DNA from: Pseudomonadota bacterium | Lineage (GTDB): Bacteria > Pseudomonadota > Alphaproteobacteria > Rhizobiales > Hyphomicrobiaceae | NCBI GenBank assembly: GCA_023410905.1 | Contig: JAEYPL010000046.1 | Span: 1-19,850, forward strand | Reading direction: 5' to 3' | DNA: 19,850 bases | Shown: piece by piece, positions 14,451 to 19,850 of the stretch | Layout: each line of letters opens with the position of its first letter | How positions within the stretch are numbered: the first letter of the stretch is position 1 | Notes under the pieces: generated by a model | Seen by the model: only the letters and a program-made list of their open reading frames with translations | What the model was told of the DNA's origin: nothing | Database searches by the model: none | Position numbers and translations under genes: made by a program

Positions 14451-15647
14451 ATGCAGAAGGTCGACAATGCGCAGGCCGTGAACCGTCTCATGCGGTTCCT
14501 GGCCGTGGAAGGCGTGACGGGCAAAGAGGCAGCGATCGGCAAGGAGGTCGTCGCGGCGCTCAAGGAAGTGGGCGTGCCGGCGAAGGCCATCCGCTTCGAT
14601 GATGCCCACAAGCGCATCCCGGTGCCGTGCGAGACCGGCAACCTCATTGTCGATCTTCCTGGGCGCGGACGTCTCGGCAATGCGCCGCGCATTCTCTTCA
14701 TGACGCATCTCGATACGGTGCCGCTGTGTGCCGGCGCCAAGCCCAAGATCCAGGGCCGCAAGATCGTCAACACCGTGCGCACCGCGCTCGGTGGCGACAA
14801 CCGCACCGGTTGCGGCGTGCTCGTGACGCTCGTGGCTGAGCTACTGGCACAGAAGCTCGACCACCCGCCGCTGACACTGCTGTTCACGGTGCGTGAGGAA
14901 AGCGGGCTCTGGGGCGCGCGCTTCGTCGATCCGAAGGATCTCAACGGTTGCCGCATCGGCTTCAACTACGACGGCCGCTCGGCGTCGTACGTGACGGTCG
15001 GCGCGGTCGGTGCCGATCGCTGGGAGGTCGAGATTTCCGGTCGCGCTGCGCACGCAGGTGGCGCGCCGGAGCGCGGCATCAGCTCGACGCTCATCCTGGC
15101 CGAGGCGCTCTCGGATGTGCGCCGCGGCGGCTGGTTCGGCAAGGTCGTGCAAGGTGACAAAGTCGGCACCAGCAATATCGGTCCGGTTTCGGGTGCGAGT
15201 GGCGGTCCGGCGGGTGATGCAACCAACGTGGTGACGGACTTCGTGCGTGTGCGCGGCGAGAGCCGGAGCCACGACGCCAAGTTCCACAAGGAGATCACGG
15301 CGGCCTACAAGGCGGCCTTCGCCAAGGCCGCCGCCGGCGTGACGAACGTCCAGGGACAGTCCGGCAAGGTGAAGTTCATCTCACACACGGACTACTATCC
15401 GTTCCGCATCAAGGACAATGCGCCGGTCGTCCAGCGGGCCATCGAGGCGGTGACCGCCCAGGGCATCAAGCCGGAGATCCGGGTGGCCAATGGTGGTCTC
15501 GATGCCAACTGGCTCGTCCGCCACGGCATCCCGACCGTGACTTTCGGCGCGGGCCAGAACGAGCCTCATACGGTCGACGAGTGGGTCGATCTCAAGGAGT
15601 ACGAGGCGGCCTGCGGGCTCGCCGTCCAGCTCGCGACGATGAGTTAA
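14451..15647 (+). CDS. M20 family metallopeptidase, PepT-like
   Basis: A 398-residue cytoplasmic zinc hydrolase. Metal ligands and catalytic residues are in place: H86 and D88 in MTHLDTVP, D116 in GGDNRTG, E149-E150 in VREESG, D174 in NYDGR and H373 in NEPHTVDE. The dimerisation (lid) domain is marked by AAHAGGAPERGISS. The sequence resembles the peptidase T-like branch (tripeptide aminopeptidase relatives), so the substrate is probably a small peptide or N-acyl/amide compound. ATG 14451 is 20 bases after the stop of the Rossmann-fold gene; its ribosome binding site is weak (AAGAGCGG), suggesting translational coupling. The C-terminus overlaps a 12-base-period direct repeat. A strong hairpin follows at 15714-15742. 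Exact substrate unknown. Confidence 0.9.
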   Translation: MQKVDNAQAVNRLMRFLAVEGVTGKEAAIGKEVVAALKEVGVPAKAIRFDDAHKRIPVPCETGNLIVDLPGRGRLGNAPRILFMTHLDTVPLCAGAKPKIQGRKIVNTVRTALGGDNRTGCGVLVTLVAELLAQKLDHPPLTLLFTVREESGLWGARFVDPKDLNGCRIGFNYDGRSASYVTVGAVGADRWEVEISGRAAHAGGAPERGISSTLILAEALSDVRRGGWFGKVVQGDKVGTSNIGPVSGASGGPAGDATNVVTDFVRVRGESRSHDAKFHKEITAAYKAAFAKAAAGVTNVQGQSGKVKFISHTDYYPFRIKDNAPVVQRAIEAVTAQGIKPEIRVANGGLDANWLVRHGIPTVTFGAGQNEPHTVDEWVDLKEYEAACGLAVQLATMS

Positions 15648-15661
15648 CCTTTGAGTTAACC
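15640..15661. repeat. Direct repeat TGAGTTAACC, two copies
   Basis: Two identical ten-base copies start at 15640 and 15652, and the first spans the M20 stop codon. Each contains the palindrome GTTAAC, so the pair also reads as an inverted repeat. The TTAA elements are eight bases apart, not the seven of a CtrA box. Confidence 0.5.
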
Positions 15662-15713
15662 CGTACGCCGTAACGTCGCTCAAGTTCAGCAAAAAGTGAT
15701 TCGCTGCATGGCA

Positions 15714-15742
15714 CGTCGCGCCCTGGCCTCAGGGGCGCGACG
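15714..15742 (+). terminator. Strong GC hairpin after the M20 gene
   Basis: CGTCGCGCCC (15714-15723) pairs perfectly with GGGCGCGACG (15733-15742) around a nine-base loop. It lies about 70 bases after the M20 stop and 93 before the SPFH start. No T tract follows. It probably ends or stabilises the upstream two-gene transcript. Confidence 0.45.
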
Positions 15743-15834
15743 CGTCCGTGCGCGGCCGCAAATCCGGCGCGACCGGCTGCCAAGAATGGCGCTCGCCAGC
15801 GCGCGACAGAGGTCAGCTTGCAGGAGCATCCATC

Positions 15835-16803
15835 ATGCGAACGTCCCCGACGACACAGGGATCAGGTGGCCCGGGCCGGCCAGGATTTCCCACCCTGAAG
15901 CTGGGAAGCTTCGGTCTCGCCATCCTCGCCGCGTTGGTCCTTATCACCATCTGGCTCGGCATCTACCGGATCGACGCCGGTCACGTCGGCATCGTGAAGC
16001 GCTTCGGCAACGTGATCGACGTCGTCGATCCGGGTCTGCGTTTCAAGTTGCCGTGGGCGGATACGGTCGAGGAGATGGAAGTCCGCGAACGCGCTTTCTC
16101 GATGACGCTTGAAGCAGCCTCGCAGGACCCGCTCGAGATACCCATTCAGGTGACGGTCAACTGGCTGGTCAAGCGCAGCCAGGTCAAGGACCTCTACGTT
16201 CAGTTCGGCAGCCTCGATCAGTTCGAGAAGCGGATCATTCTTCCGCGCCTGAACGATACCGTGAAAGGCGTGACGAGCGGCTACACGGTCAACGATCTGC
16301 TCAGGAAGCGCGTCGAATTCCGCGATGTTTCGATGGCGACCTTCTCGAAGCGCATGCCTGACGACGTGCAGATCACCGGCTTCTCGGTGGTGAATATCGG
16401 GTTCCCGCCTGAGTACACGAAGGCCATTCGCGATAAACAGGTCGCGCGCGAGCAGGCGGAGACGGAGAAGTTCGTGCTCGAGCGTCAGCGCCTGACTTCG
16501 ACGCAGACCACACAGAGCGCCGAAGCGCAGCGCGACGCCGATAAGGCTCGCGCGGACGGTCGCGCGTACGAGATCAAGGTGCAGGGCGACGCGCAGGCCG
16601 AGGCCATCCGAGTGATGGGTGCGGCACTCGCGCAGAACCCCCTCGTCGTCGAGTACCGCAAGGTGGAGAAGTGGGGCGGGTCGTTCCCGACGACGTTCAT
16701 GGGCGGCGATGCCGGTGCCAACACCCTCTGGAGCATGCCGGGGAGCGGGGCGCCGGCCGCGGGCGGCACGCCGCGGGCGGCCAACGTTCAGCAGCCGAGG
16801 TAG
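15835..16803 (+). CDS. SPFH/Band 7 (prohibitin/HflK-C-like) membrane protein
   Basis: A 322-residue protein with a Gly/Pro-rich N-terminus of about 20 residues, one membrane helix (about 25-44: FGLAILAALVLITIWLGIY) and an SPFH domain (about 44-235) opening IDAGHVGIVKRFGNV-DVVDPGLRFKLPW. A helical Ala/Glu/Gln/Arg-rich segment follows (REQAETEKFVLERQRL), and then a disordered Gly/Ala/Pro tail. SPFH proteins form membrane-bound rings and scaffolds, and HflK/HflC control the FtsH protease. Only one SPFH gene is present and no protease or NfeD partner is adjacent, so it is named by fold rather than as hflK or hflC. The frame is open upstream, but ATG 15835 has AGGAG eight bases before it. It appears monocistronic. 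Confidence 0.88.
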   Translation: MRTSPTTQGSGGPGRPGFPTLKLGSFGLAILAALVLITIWLGIYRIDAGHVGIVKRFGNVIDVVDPGLRFKLPWADTVEEMEVRERAFSMTLEAASQDPLEIPIQVTVNWLVKRSQVKDLYVQFGSLDQFEKRIILPRLNDTVKGVTSGYTVNDLLRKRVEFRDVSMATFSKRMPDDVQITGFSVVNIGFPPEYTKAIRDKQVAREQAETEKFVLERQRLTSTQTTQSAEAQRDADKARADGRAYEIKVQGDAQAEAIRVMGAALAQNPLVVEYRKVEKWGGSFPTTFMGGDAGANTLWSMPGSGAPAAGGTPRAANVQQPR

Positions 16804-16857
16804 TAGAGACGCCGATACAAAGCGAATCGAATTGCAACACTCTTGCCAGAAATCGCC

Positions 16858-16887
16858 TTGTTGCGACCAATGTGCTCGCTATATATG
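16858..16887 (+). promoter_or_regulatory. Candidate mazEF promoter in an AT-rich segment
   Basis: TTGTTG (16858-16863), 18 bases, then TATGAT (16882-16887) fits a sigma-70 promoter about 50 bases before mazE. The following stretch to about 16910 is unusually AT-rich for this window (TATATATGATCG, then TGTATATC). That is where MazE-type antitoxins normally bind to autoregulate. I could not define a clean operator palindrome. Confidence 0.4.
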
Positions 16888-16939
16888 ATCGTATCTACTA
16901 TGTATATCCCTCACTGGGGGATCGAGTTGGAGCGAATAG

Positions 16940-17200
16940 ATGCAAGCCACAATTAGCAAATGGGGCAATAGTTTAGCAGTTCGGCTGCCACGCCATGTTG
17001 TGGAACAGGCGCGCTTGATAGAGGGTACAACTGTCGACTTGGAAGTGGCGGACGACGGCTCGCTGCGACTAATTCCTGCGCGAAGGAAGTTCAAACTTTC
17101 GGAGTTGCTGGAAGGGCATCCATCTCCTGAGCCTTCCTCAGACGACAAAAGCAGCAAGGAAGTCGATTGGGGTAGGCCGAAGGGTGATGAGGCGTGGTGA
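16940..17200 (+). CDS. mazE: MazE-type antitoxin (AbrB/SpoVT fold)
   Basis: An 86-residue antitoxin. Residues 1-48 form the MazE/AbrB swapped-hairpin DNA-binding domain (ATISKWGNSLAVRLPRHVV; LEVADDGSLRLIP). The acidic C-terminal tail ends EVDWGRPKGDEAW, the E-x-DWG-x-P-x-G-x-E-x-W pattern that wraps the MazF toxin. It should neutralise MazF and repress its own promoter. ATG 16940 has GGAG seven bases upstream. The toxin gene starts inside its last codons. Base use is noticeably more AT-rich than in neighbouring genes (for example, many A/T third positions near the start), which suggests acquisition by horizontal transfer. Confidence 0.93.
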   Translation: MQATISKWGNSLAVRLPRHVVEQARLIEGTTVDLEVADDGSLRLIPARRKFKLSELLEGHPSPEPSSDDKSSKEVDWGRPKGDEAW

Positions 17201-17550
17201 ACGATGTAGCCTATCAGCCCGATAGAGGTGATTTCATCTATCTGGATTTCACCCCGCATGCCGGCACTGAGCAGGCCGGAAGGAGGCCTGCTCTCGTGCT
17301 GTCGCCGAGAGATTTCAACATCGCGACGGGTTTATTCGTCGTGTGCCCCCTCACTAGCACTGTCACGGGAAGTCGATTTGAAGTTCCGGTGCCGCGGGGC
17401 ACGAAACTTACTGGGGTCGTTTTATCGCATCAGTTTCGCACGTTGGATTGGATTGCAAGGAATGCCCAGTTTCACAGCAAAGCAAATGAAGAACTGATGT
17501 GGGAAGTCCTCGGTCGCATCGAAGCTATTCTCGCGATTGAAATTACCTGA
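17194..17550 (+). CDS. mazF: MazF-type endoribonuclease toxin
   Basis: A 118-residue mRNA interferase of the MazF/PemK fold that cleaves single-stranded RNA at short specific sites. It aligns closely with E. coli MazF: DRGDFIYLDFTPHAGTEQAG followed by RRPALVLSP, with E26 and R31 matching E24 and R29 of E. coli and PLTSTVTG matching the PCTTQSKG loop. The catalytic residues are intact, so the toxin is probably active. It starts at one of two adjacent GTG codons (17194 or 17197), overlapping the mazE stop by four to seven bases, so the two are translationally coupled. GAAGGGTGATGAGG just upstream can serve as ribosome binding site. Its stop lies two bases from the stop of the convergent amidohydrolase gene. 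Cleavage specificity cannot be read from sequence. Confidence 0.93.
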   Translation: MVNDVAYQPDRGDFIYLDFTPHAGTEQAGRRPALVLSPRDFNIATGLFVVCPLTSTVTGSRFEVPVPRGTKLTGVVLSHQFRTLDWIARNAQFHSKANEELMWEVLGRIEAILAIEIT

Positions 17551-17552
17551 CA

Positions 17553-18809
17553 CTAAGCCTTCCCGCCCACGACTTCGGCCTTTTCGAGCACGGCGTGCAG
17601 GAGCACGTCGGTCCCGGCGGCGGCCCACTCGGGTGTCATGTTCTCGGCTTCGTTGTGGCTGATGCCGTCGATGCACGGCGTGAAGATCATGGCCGCGGGG
17701 GCGACGCGTGCAACGTAGACAGCATCGTGGCCGGCGCCTGAGGTGATGTCGCGCGTCGTGTAGCCCAGCTTCTTTGCAGCATTGCGCACCGCCGTGACGC
17801 AGCTCGCTTCGAAGGGCTGCGGCGGGAAATCCGCGACCATCTTGAACTCGGCCGTCACGCCCGTCTTCGCCGCGATCTCCTCGAGGCCGGCGCGGAGCGC
17901 CTTGTCCATGGAGATTAGCTTGTCACCCTCGGGATGGCGGAAGTCGACCGTGATGAACACGCGGCCGGGAATGACATTGCGCGAATTCGGATAGACCTCG
18001 ACCATGCCGCAGGTCGCGCACGCACTCGGGTCATGATCATGGCCGATCTTGTTCACGAGCTCGACGATGCGCGCCGCCGCGAGCAGCGCATCCTTGCGGC
18101 GGTTCATGGGTGTGGGACCAGCGTGACTTTCCACACCGGTGAGCGTGATCTCGTACCACTTCTGCCCGTTCGCCGCCGTGACGATGCCGATCTCGATCCC
18201 TTCTTCCTCCAGGATCGGTCCCTGCTCGATGTGCAGTTCGAAGAGCGCATGGATCGGCCGGCCGCCGACTTTCTCGGGGCCTGAATAACCGATCCGGTTC
18301 AGCTCCTCACCGAAGACCTTGCCCTCGGGATCTTTCGTCGCGAGTGCATCTTCGAGCGAGATCACGCCCGCGAAGACGCCTGACGCGATCATGGCTGGCG
18401 CAAAGCGCGAGCCCTCCTCGTTCGTCCACACGCAGACTTCGATCGGATGCCGCGTCTGTATGTCGAGGTCATTGAGCGAGCGCACGACTTCGAGCGCGGC
18501 CATCACGCCGAGCGCGCCATCGAACTTTCCGCCCGTCGGCTGAGTGTCGAGATGGCTGCCGATGAGCACGGGCGGAAGGCTGTCGTCGGCACCGGCGCGG
18601 CGGGCGAACATCGATCCCATTTTATCGATCTTGATGGTGCAGCCGGCCTTGCGGCACCAGTCCCCGAAGAGATCGCGCGACTGGCGATCGAGATCGGTCA
18701 GCGTCAGGCGGTTGACGCCGCCCTTGGGCGTCGCGCCGATCCGGGCCATCTCCATGAGGCTGTCCCACAGCCGCTTGCCGTCGATCCTGAGATTGCTGTC
18801 CGCGGTCAT
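17553..18809 (-). CDS. Zn-dependent M20 amidohydrolase (N-carbamoyl-amino-acid hydrolase / allantoate amidohydrolase family)
   Basis: A 418-residue enzyme of the hydantoinase/carbamoylase group of M20. Metal ligands are visible: H86 in GSHLDTQPTGGKFDG with D97, E131-E132 in TNEEGSRF, H193 in LFELHIEQGPILE and H385 in DGISHNEAE. The lid domain carries SHAGPTPMNRRKDAL. Family members hydrolyse N-carbamoyl-L-amino acids, N-carbamoyl-beta-alanine or allantoate, and sequence by eye does not choose among them. ATG 18809 begins the family's usual NLRIDGKRLWDSLMEMA segment after five residues; the ribosome binding site is only AAAGAAAG. A perfect FNR-type box lies 13 bases upstream. The gene diverges from a DadA-like oxidoreductase, which suggests amino-acid or hydantoin catabolism. 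Confidence 0.9.
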   Translation of the reverse strand: MTADSNLRIDGKRLWDSLMEMARIGATPKGGVNRLTLTDLDRQSRDLFGDWCRKAGCTIKIDKMGSMFARRAGADDSLPPVLIGSHLDTQPTGGKFDGALGVMAALEVVRSLNDLDIQTRHPIEVCVWTNEEGSRFAPAMIASGVFAGVISLEDALATKDPEGKVFGEELNRIGYSGPEKVGGRPIHALFELHIEQGPILEEEGIEIGIVTAANGQKWYEITLTGVESHAGPTPMNRRKDALLAAARIVELVNKIGHDHDPSACATCGMVEVYPNSRNVIPGRVFITVDFRHPEGDKLISMDKALRAGLEEIAAKTGVTAEFKMVADFPPQPFEASCVTAVRNAAKKLGYTTRDITSGAGHDAVYVARVAPAAMIFTPCIDGISHNEAENMTPEWAAAGTDVLLHAVLEKAEVVGGKA

Positions 18810-18821
18810 GACGTACTTTCT

Positions 18822-18835
18822 TTGATCTCGATCAA
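18822..18835. promoter_or_regulatory. FNR/FixK-type box TTGAT-N4-ATCAA
   Basis: TTGATCTCGATCAA matches the FNR/Anr/FixK consensus TTGAT-N4-ATCAA in all ten specified bases. It is centred about 19 bases upstream of the amidohydrolase ATG and 246 bases upstream of the divergent oxidoreductase ATG. That is too close to the first for a usual activating position, so repression of the amidohydrolase or activation of the divergent gene is more likely. Confidence 0.5.
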
Positions 18836-18938
18836 GGGAGGGGCCACGAAGCGACCCTGCACCGCCTAAGTCCGCGCATGACCGGTCGGCGCCAATGGAC
18901 TATTGCCATTCGGGGCTGACAATTGGAAGCTGGAAGGG

Positions 18939-18965
18939 TAGGCACTGTGCCTAGCTGCAGGCACA
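18939..18965. repeat. Two overlapping, mutually exclusive inverted repeats
   Basis: TAGGCAC (18939-18945) and GTGCCTA (18947-18953) are perfect inverted copies around one base. The right part, TGTGCCT (18946-18952), is also a perfect inverted copy of AGGCACA (18959-18965) around six bases. The two pairings share a strand and cannot form together. The site sits mid-way in the 265-base divergent intergenic region and could be a regulator's double operator. Confidence 0.4.
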
Positions 18966-19074
18966 GCGGAACGGCGTCCGGAAGACACGAGCCCCGGGAG
19001 CGAAGACGACTAAATCAAAGATCACGACCCACCCACAAAGCTCGATAGCATCATCTGAACCGGATCCCTCCCTC

Positions 19075-19850
19075 ATGAGCAACGATGTGATCGGCCTCGG
19101 CGCCGGCATGGTCGGTGTGTCTACGGCGCTGCATTTGCAGCAGCGCGGCCGTTCCGTGGCGCTCGTCGACCGGCGCGGCGTGGCTGAGGAGACCTCCTAC
19201 GGCAACGCGGGCATCATTCAGCGCGAGGGCATCGTGCCCTATCTCTTCCCGCGCGAATGGGCAACCATCCTGCGCTATGCGCGCAATCAATCGACGGACG
19301 CCTCATTCCAGTGGTCGTCGCTGCCGAGCATCGCGCCGTGGATGTTCAAGTATTGGCACTGGTCGACCGAGGCCGGGATGCACGCGACGGCGCGCGCCAT
19401 GGCGCCGATCGTGACGCGCTGCGTCGACGAGCATGAGCACTTCATGAACGAGGCCGGCGTCATCGGTATGATTCGCCGCACGGGCTACCTGCGGCTCTAT
19501 CGCAATGAGGCGGCGCTCGAGAAGGCCATCCGCGAAGATAACGAAGTCAAGGCGAAGTACGGTGTGGTCGCAAAGCCCGTAACCCGCACCGAGCTCGCCG
19601 AAATGGAGCCGCATCTGAAGTCCGTCTACGTCGGCGGCATATTCCTGCCAGATCCCTGCAGCGTCGGTGACCCGAGTGCGCTCGGCAAGGCTTACGGCGA
19701 TCTCTTTACGCGTCGTGGCGGCGCGCTGGTCGAGGGCGAGGCGCGCTCGCTGACGCGCGACGGTGCCGGATGGAAGGTCGCGACGCGCGATGGGTGGATT
19801 TCAGCGCCGGATGTCGTTGTCGCGCTGGGGCCGTGGTCCGACACGGTGAC
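19075..19850 (+). CDS. FAD-dependent amino-acid dehydrogenase (DadA-like), 3' end outside window
   Basis: The first 258 residues of an oxidoreductase of the DAO/DadA family, open to the window edge. Residues 5-25 form the FAD-binding beta-alpha-beta start (DVIGLGAGMVGVSTALHLQQ), with the GxGxxG glycines present, followed by VALVDRRGVAEETSYGNAG, the usual flavin-contact region of DadA-type enzymes. The pattern near residues 110-215 (MNEAGVIGMIRRTGYL; LAEMEPHL; GGIFLPDPCSVGDP) matches the family too. Such enzymes deaminate D-amino acids or oxidise related imino acids, passing electrons to the membrane quinone pool. The start ATG 19075 has no strong ribosome binding site. It diverges from the amidohydrolase gene, so the two may belong to one catabolic locus. 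Substrate unknown. Confidence 0.88.
   Translation, partial: MSNDVIGLGAGMVGVSTALHLQQRGRSVALVDRRGVAEETSYGNAGIIQREGIVPYLFPREWATILRYARNQSTDASFQWSSLPSIAPWMFKYWHWSTEAGMHATARAMAPIVTRCVDEHEHFMNEAGVIGMIRRTGYLRLYRNEAALEKAIREDNEVKAKYGVVAKPVTRTELAEMEPHLKSVYVGGIFLPDPCSVGDPSALGKAYGDLFTRRGGALVEGEARSLTRDGAGWKVATRDGWISAPDVVVALGPWSDTV

Noticed and set aside
15644..15659. CtrA-type site TTAA-N-TTAA
   Set aside because: The spacing is eight bases rather than seven, and it spans the coding end of the M20 gene; explained better as a direct repeat.
15835..16803. Calling the SPFH gene hflK or hflC
   Set aside because: No partner SPFH gene or protease gene is adjacent and the sequence by eye does not separate these from other prohibitin-like proteins.

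Overview
The window is GC-rich with dense genes and a strong preference for G or C at third codon positions. Gene content points to an alphaproteobacterium, probably of the Hyphomicrobiales (Rhizobiales). The markers are an EipA/DUF1134 envelope protein, a CtaA-type heme A synthase, an N-anchored coiled-coil protein beginning MITI, and the duplicated-helix family at 1595. This placement is inferred from families, not from a search. No rRNA, tRNA, CRISPR array, insertion sequence or phage gene was seen. Most of the window looks like ordinary chromosome. The mazEF pair is the only block with clearly different base composition.

Layout. (1) 90-2665, plus strand: rlmJ (23S rRNA methyltransferase), a cold-shock protein with a long structured leader, and an unnamed protein made of two copies of a helical two-part unit. 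(2) 2672-4774, minus strand: a 700-residue fusion of a DEDDh exonuclease, a CBS pair and a DUF294 nucleotidyltransferase. (3) 4960-7500, plus strand: a lipoprotein poly(3-hydroxybutyrate) depolymerase, a secreted RNase T2 and a small one-helix membrane protein. (4) 7501-8061: 561 bases without a convincing gene between convergent genes. (5) 8062-13012, minus strand, in transcription order: eipA-like gene, N-anchored coiled-coil protein, C-terminally anchored proline-rich protein, ctaA. (6) 13360-16803, plus strand: a ketopantoate-reductase-like Rossmann protein and an M20 PepT-like hydrolase 20 bases apart, then an SPFH/prohibitin-like membrane protein. (7) 16940-17550, plus strand: a MazE/MazF toxin-antitoxin pair. 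(8) 17553-18809, minus strand: an M20 Zn-dependent amidohydrolase of the carbamoylase/allantoate type, divergent from an FAD amino-acid dehydrogenase that runs off the end of the window (19075 onward).

How the genes may work together. The depolymerase and RNase T2 are both exported hydrolases and suggest scavenging of polymer carbon and of RNA nucleotides and phosphate. The minus-strand run of anchored, disordered or coiled-coil proteins with EipA is an envelope cluster next to respiratory heme A synthesis. The carbamoylase and DadA-like oxidoreductase fit catabolism of N-carbamoyl or other amino-acid derivatives. A perfect FNR/FixK-type box (TTGAT-N4-ATCAA) lies between them.

The points most worth a second look are the Rossmann/M20 pair (13360-15647), whose dehydrogenase lacks the expected ketopantoate reductase lysine and central glycine; the exonuclease-CBS-nucleotidyltransferase fusion; the A-B-A'-insert-B' protein at 1595; the FNR-type box; and the stacked inverted repeats in the eipA divergent promoter region. 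I did not find strong evidence for an entirely new multi-gene system.
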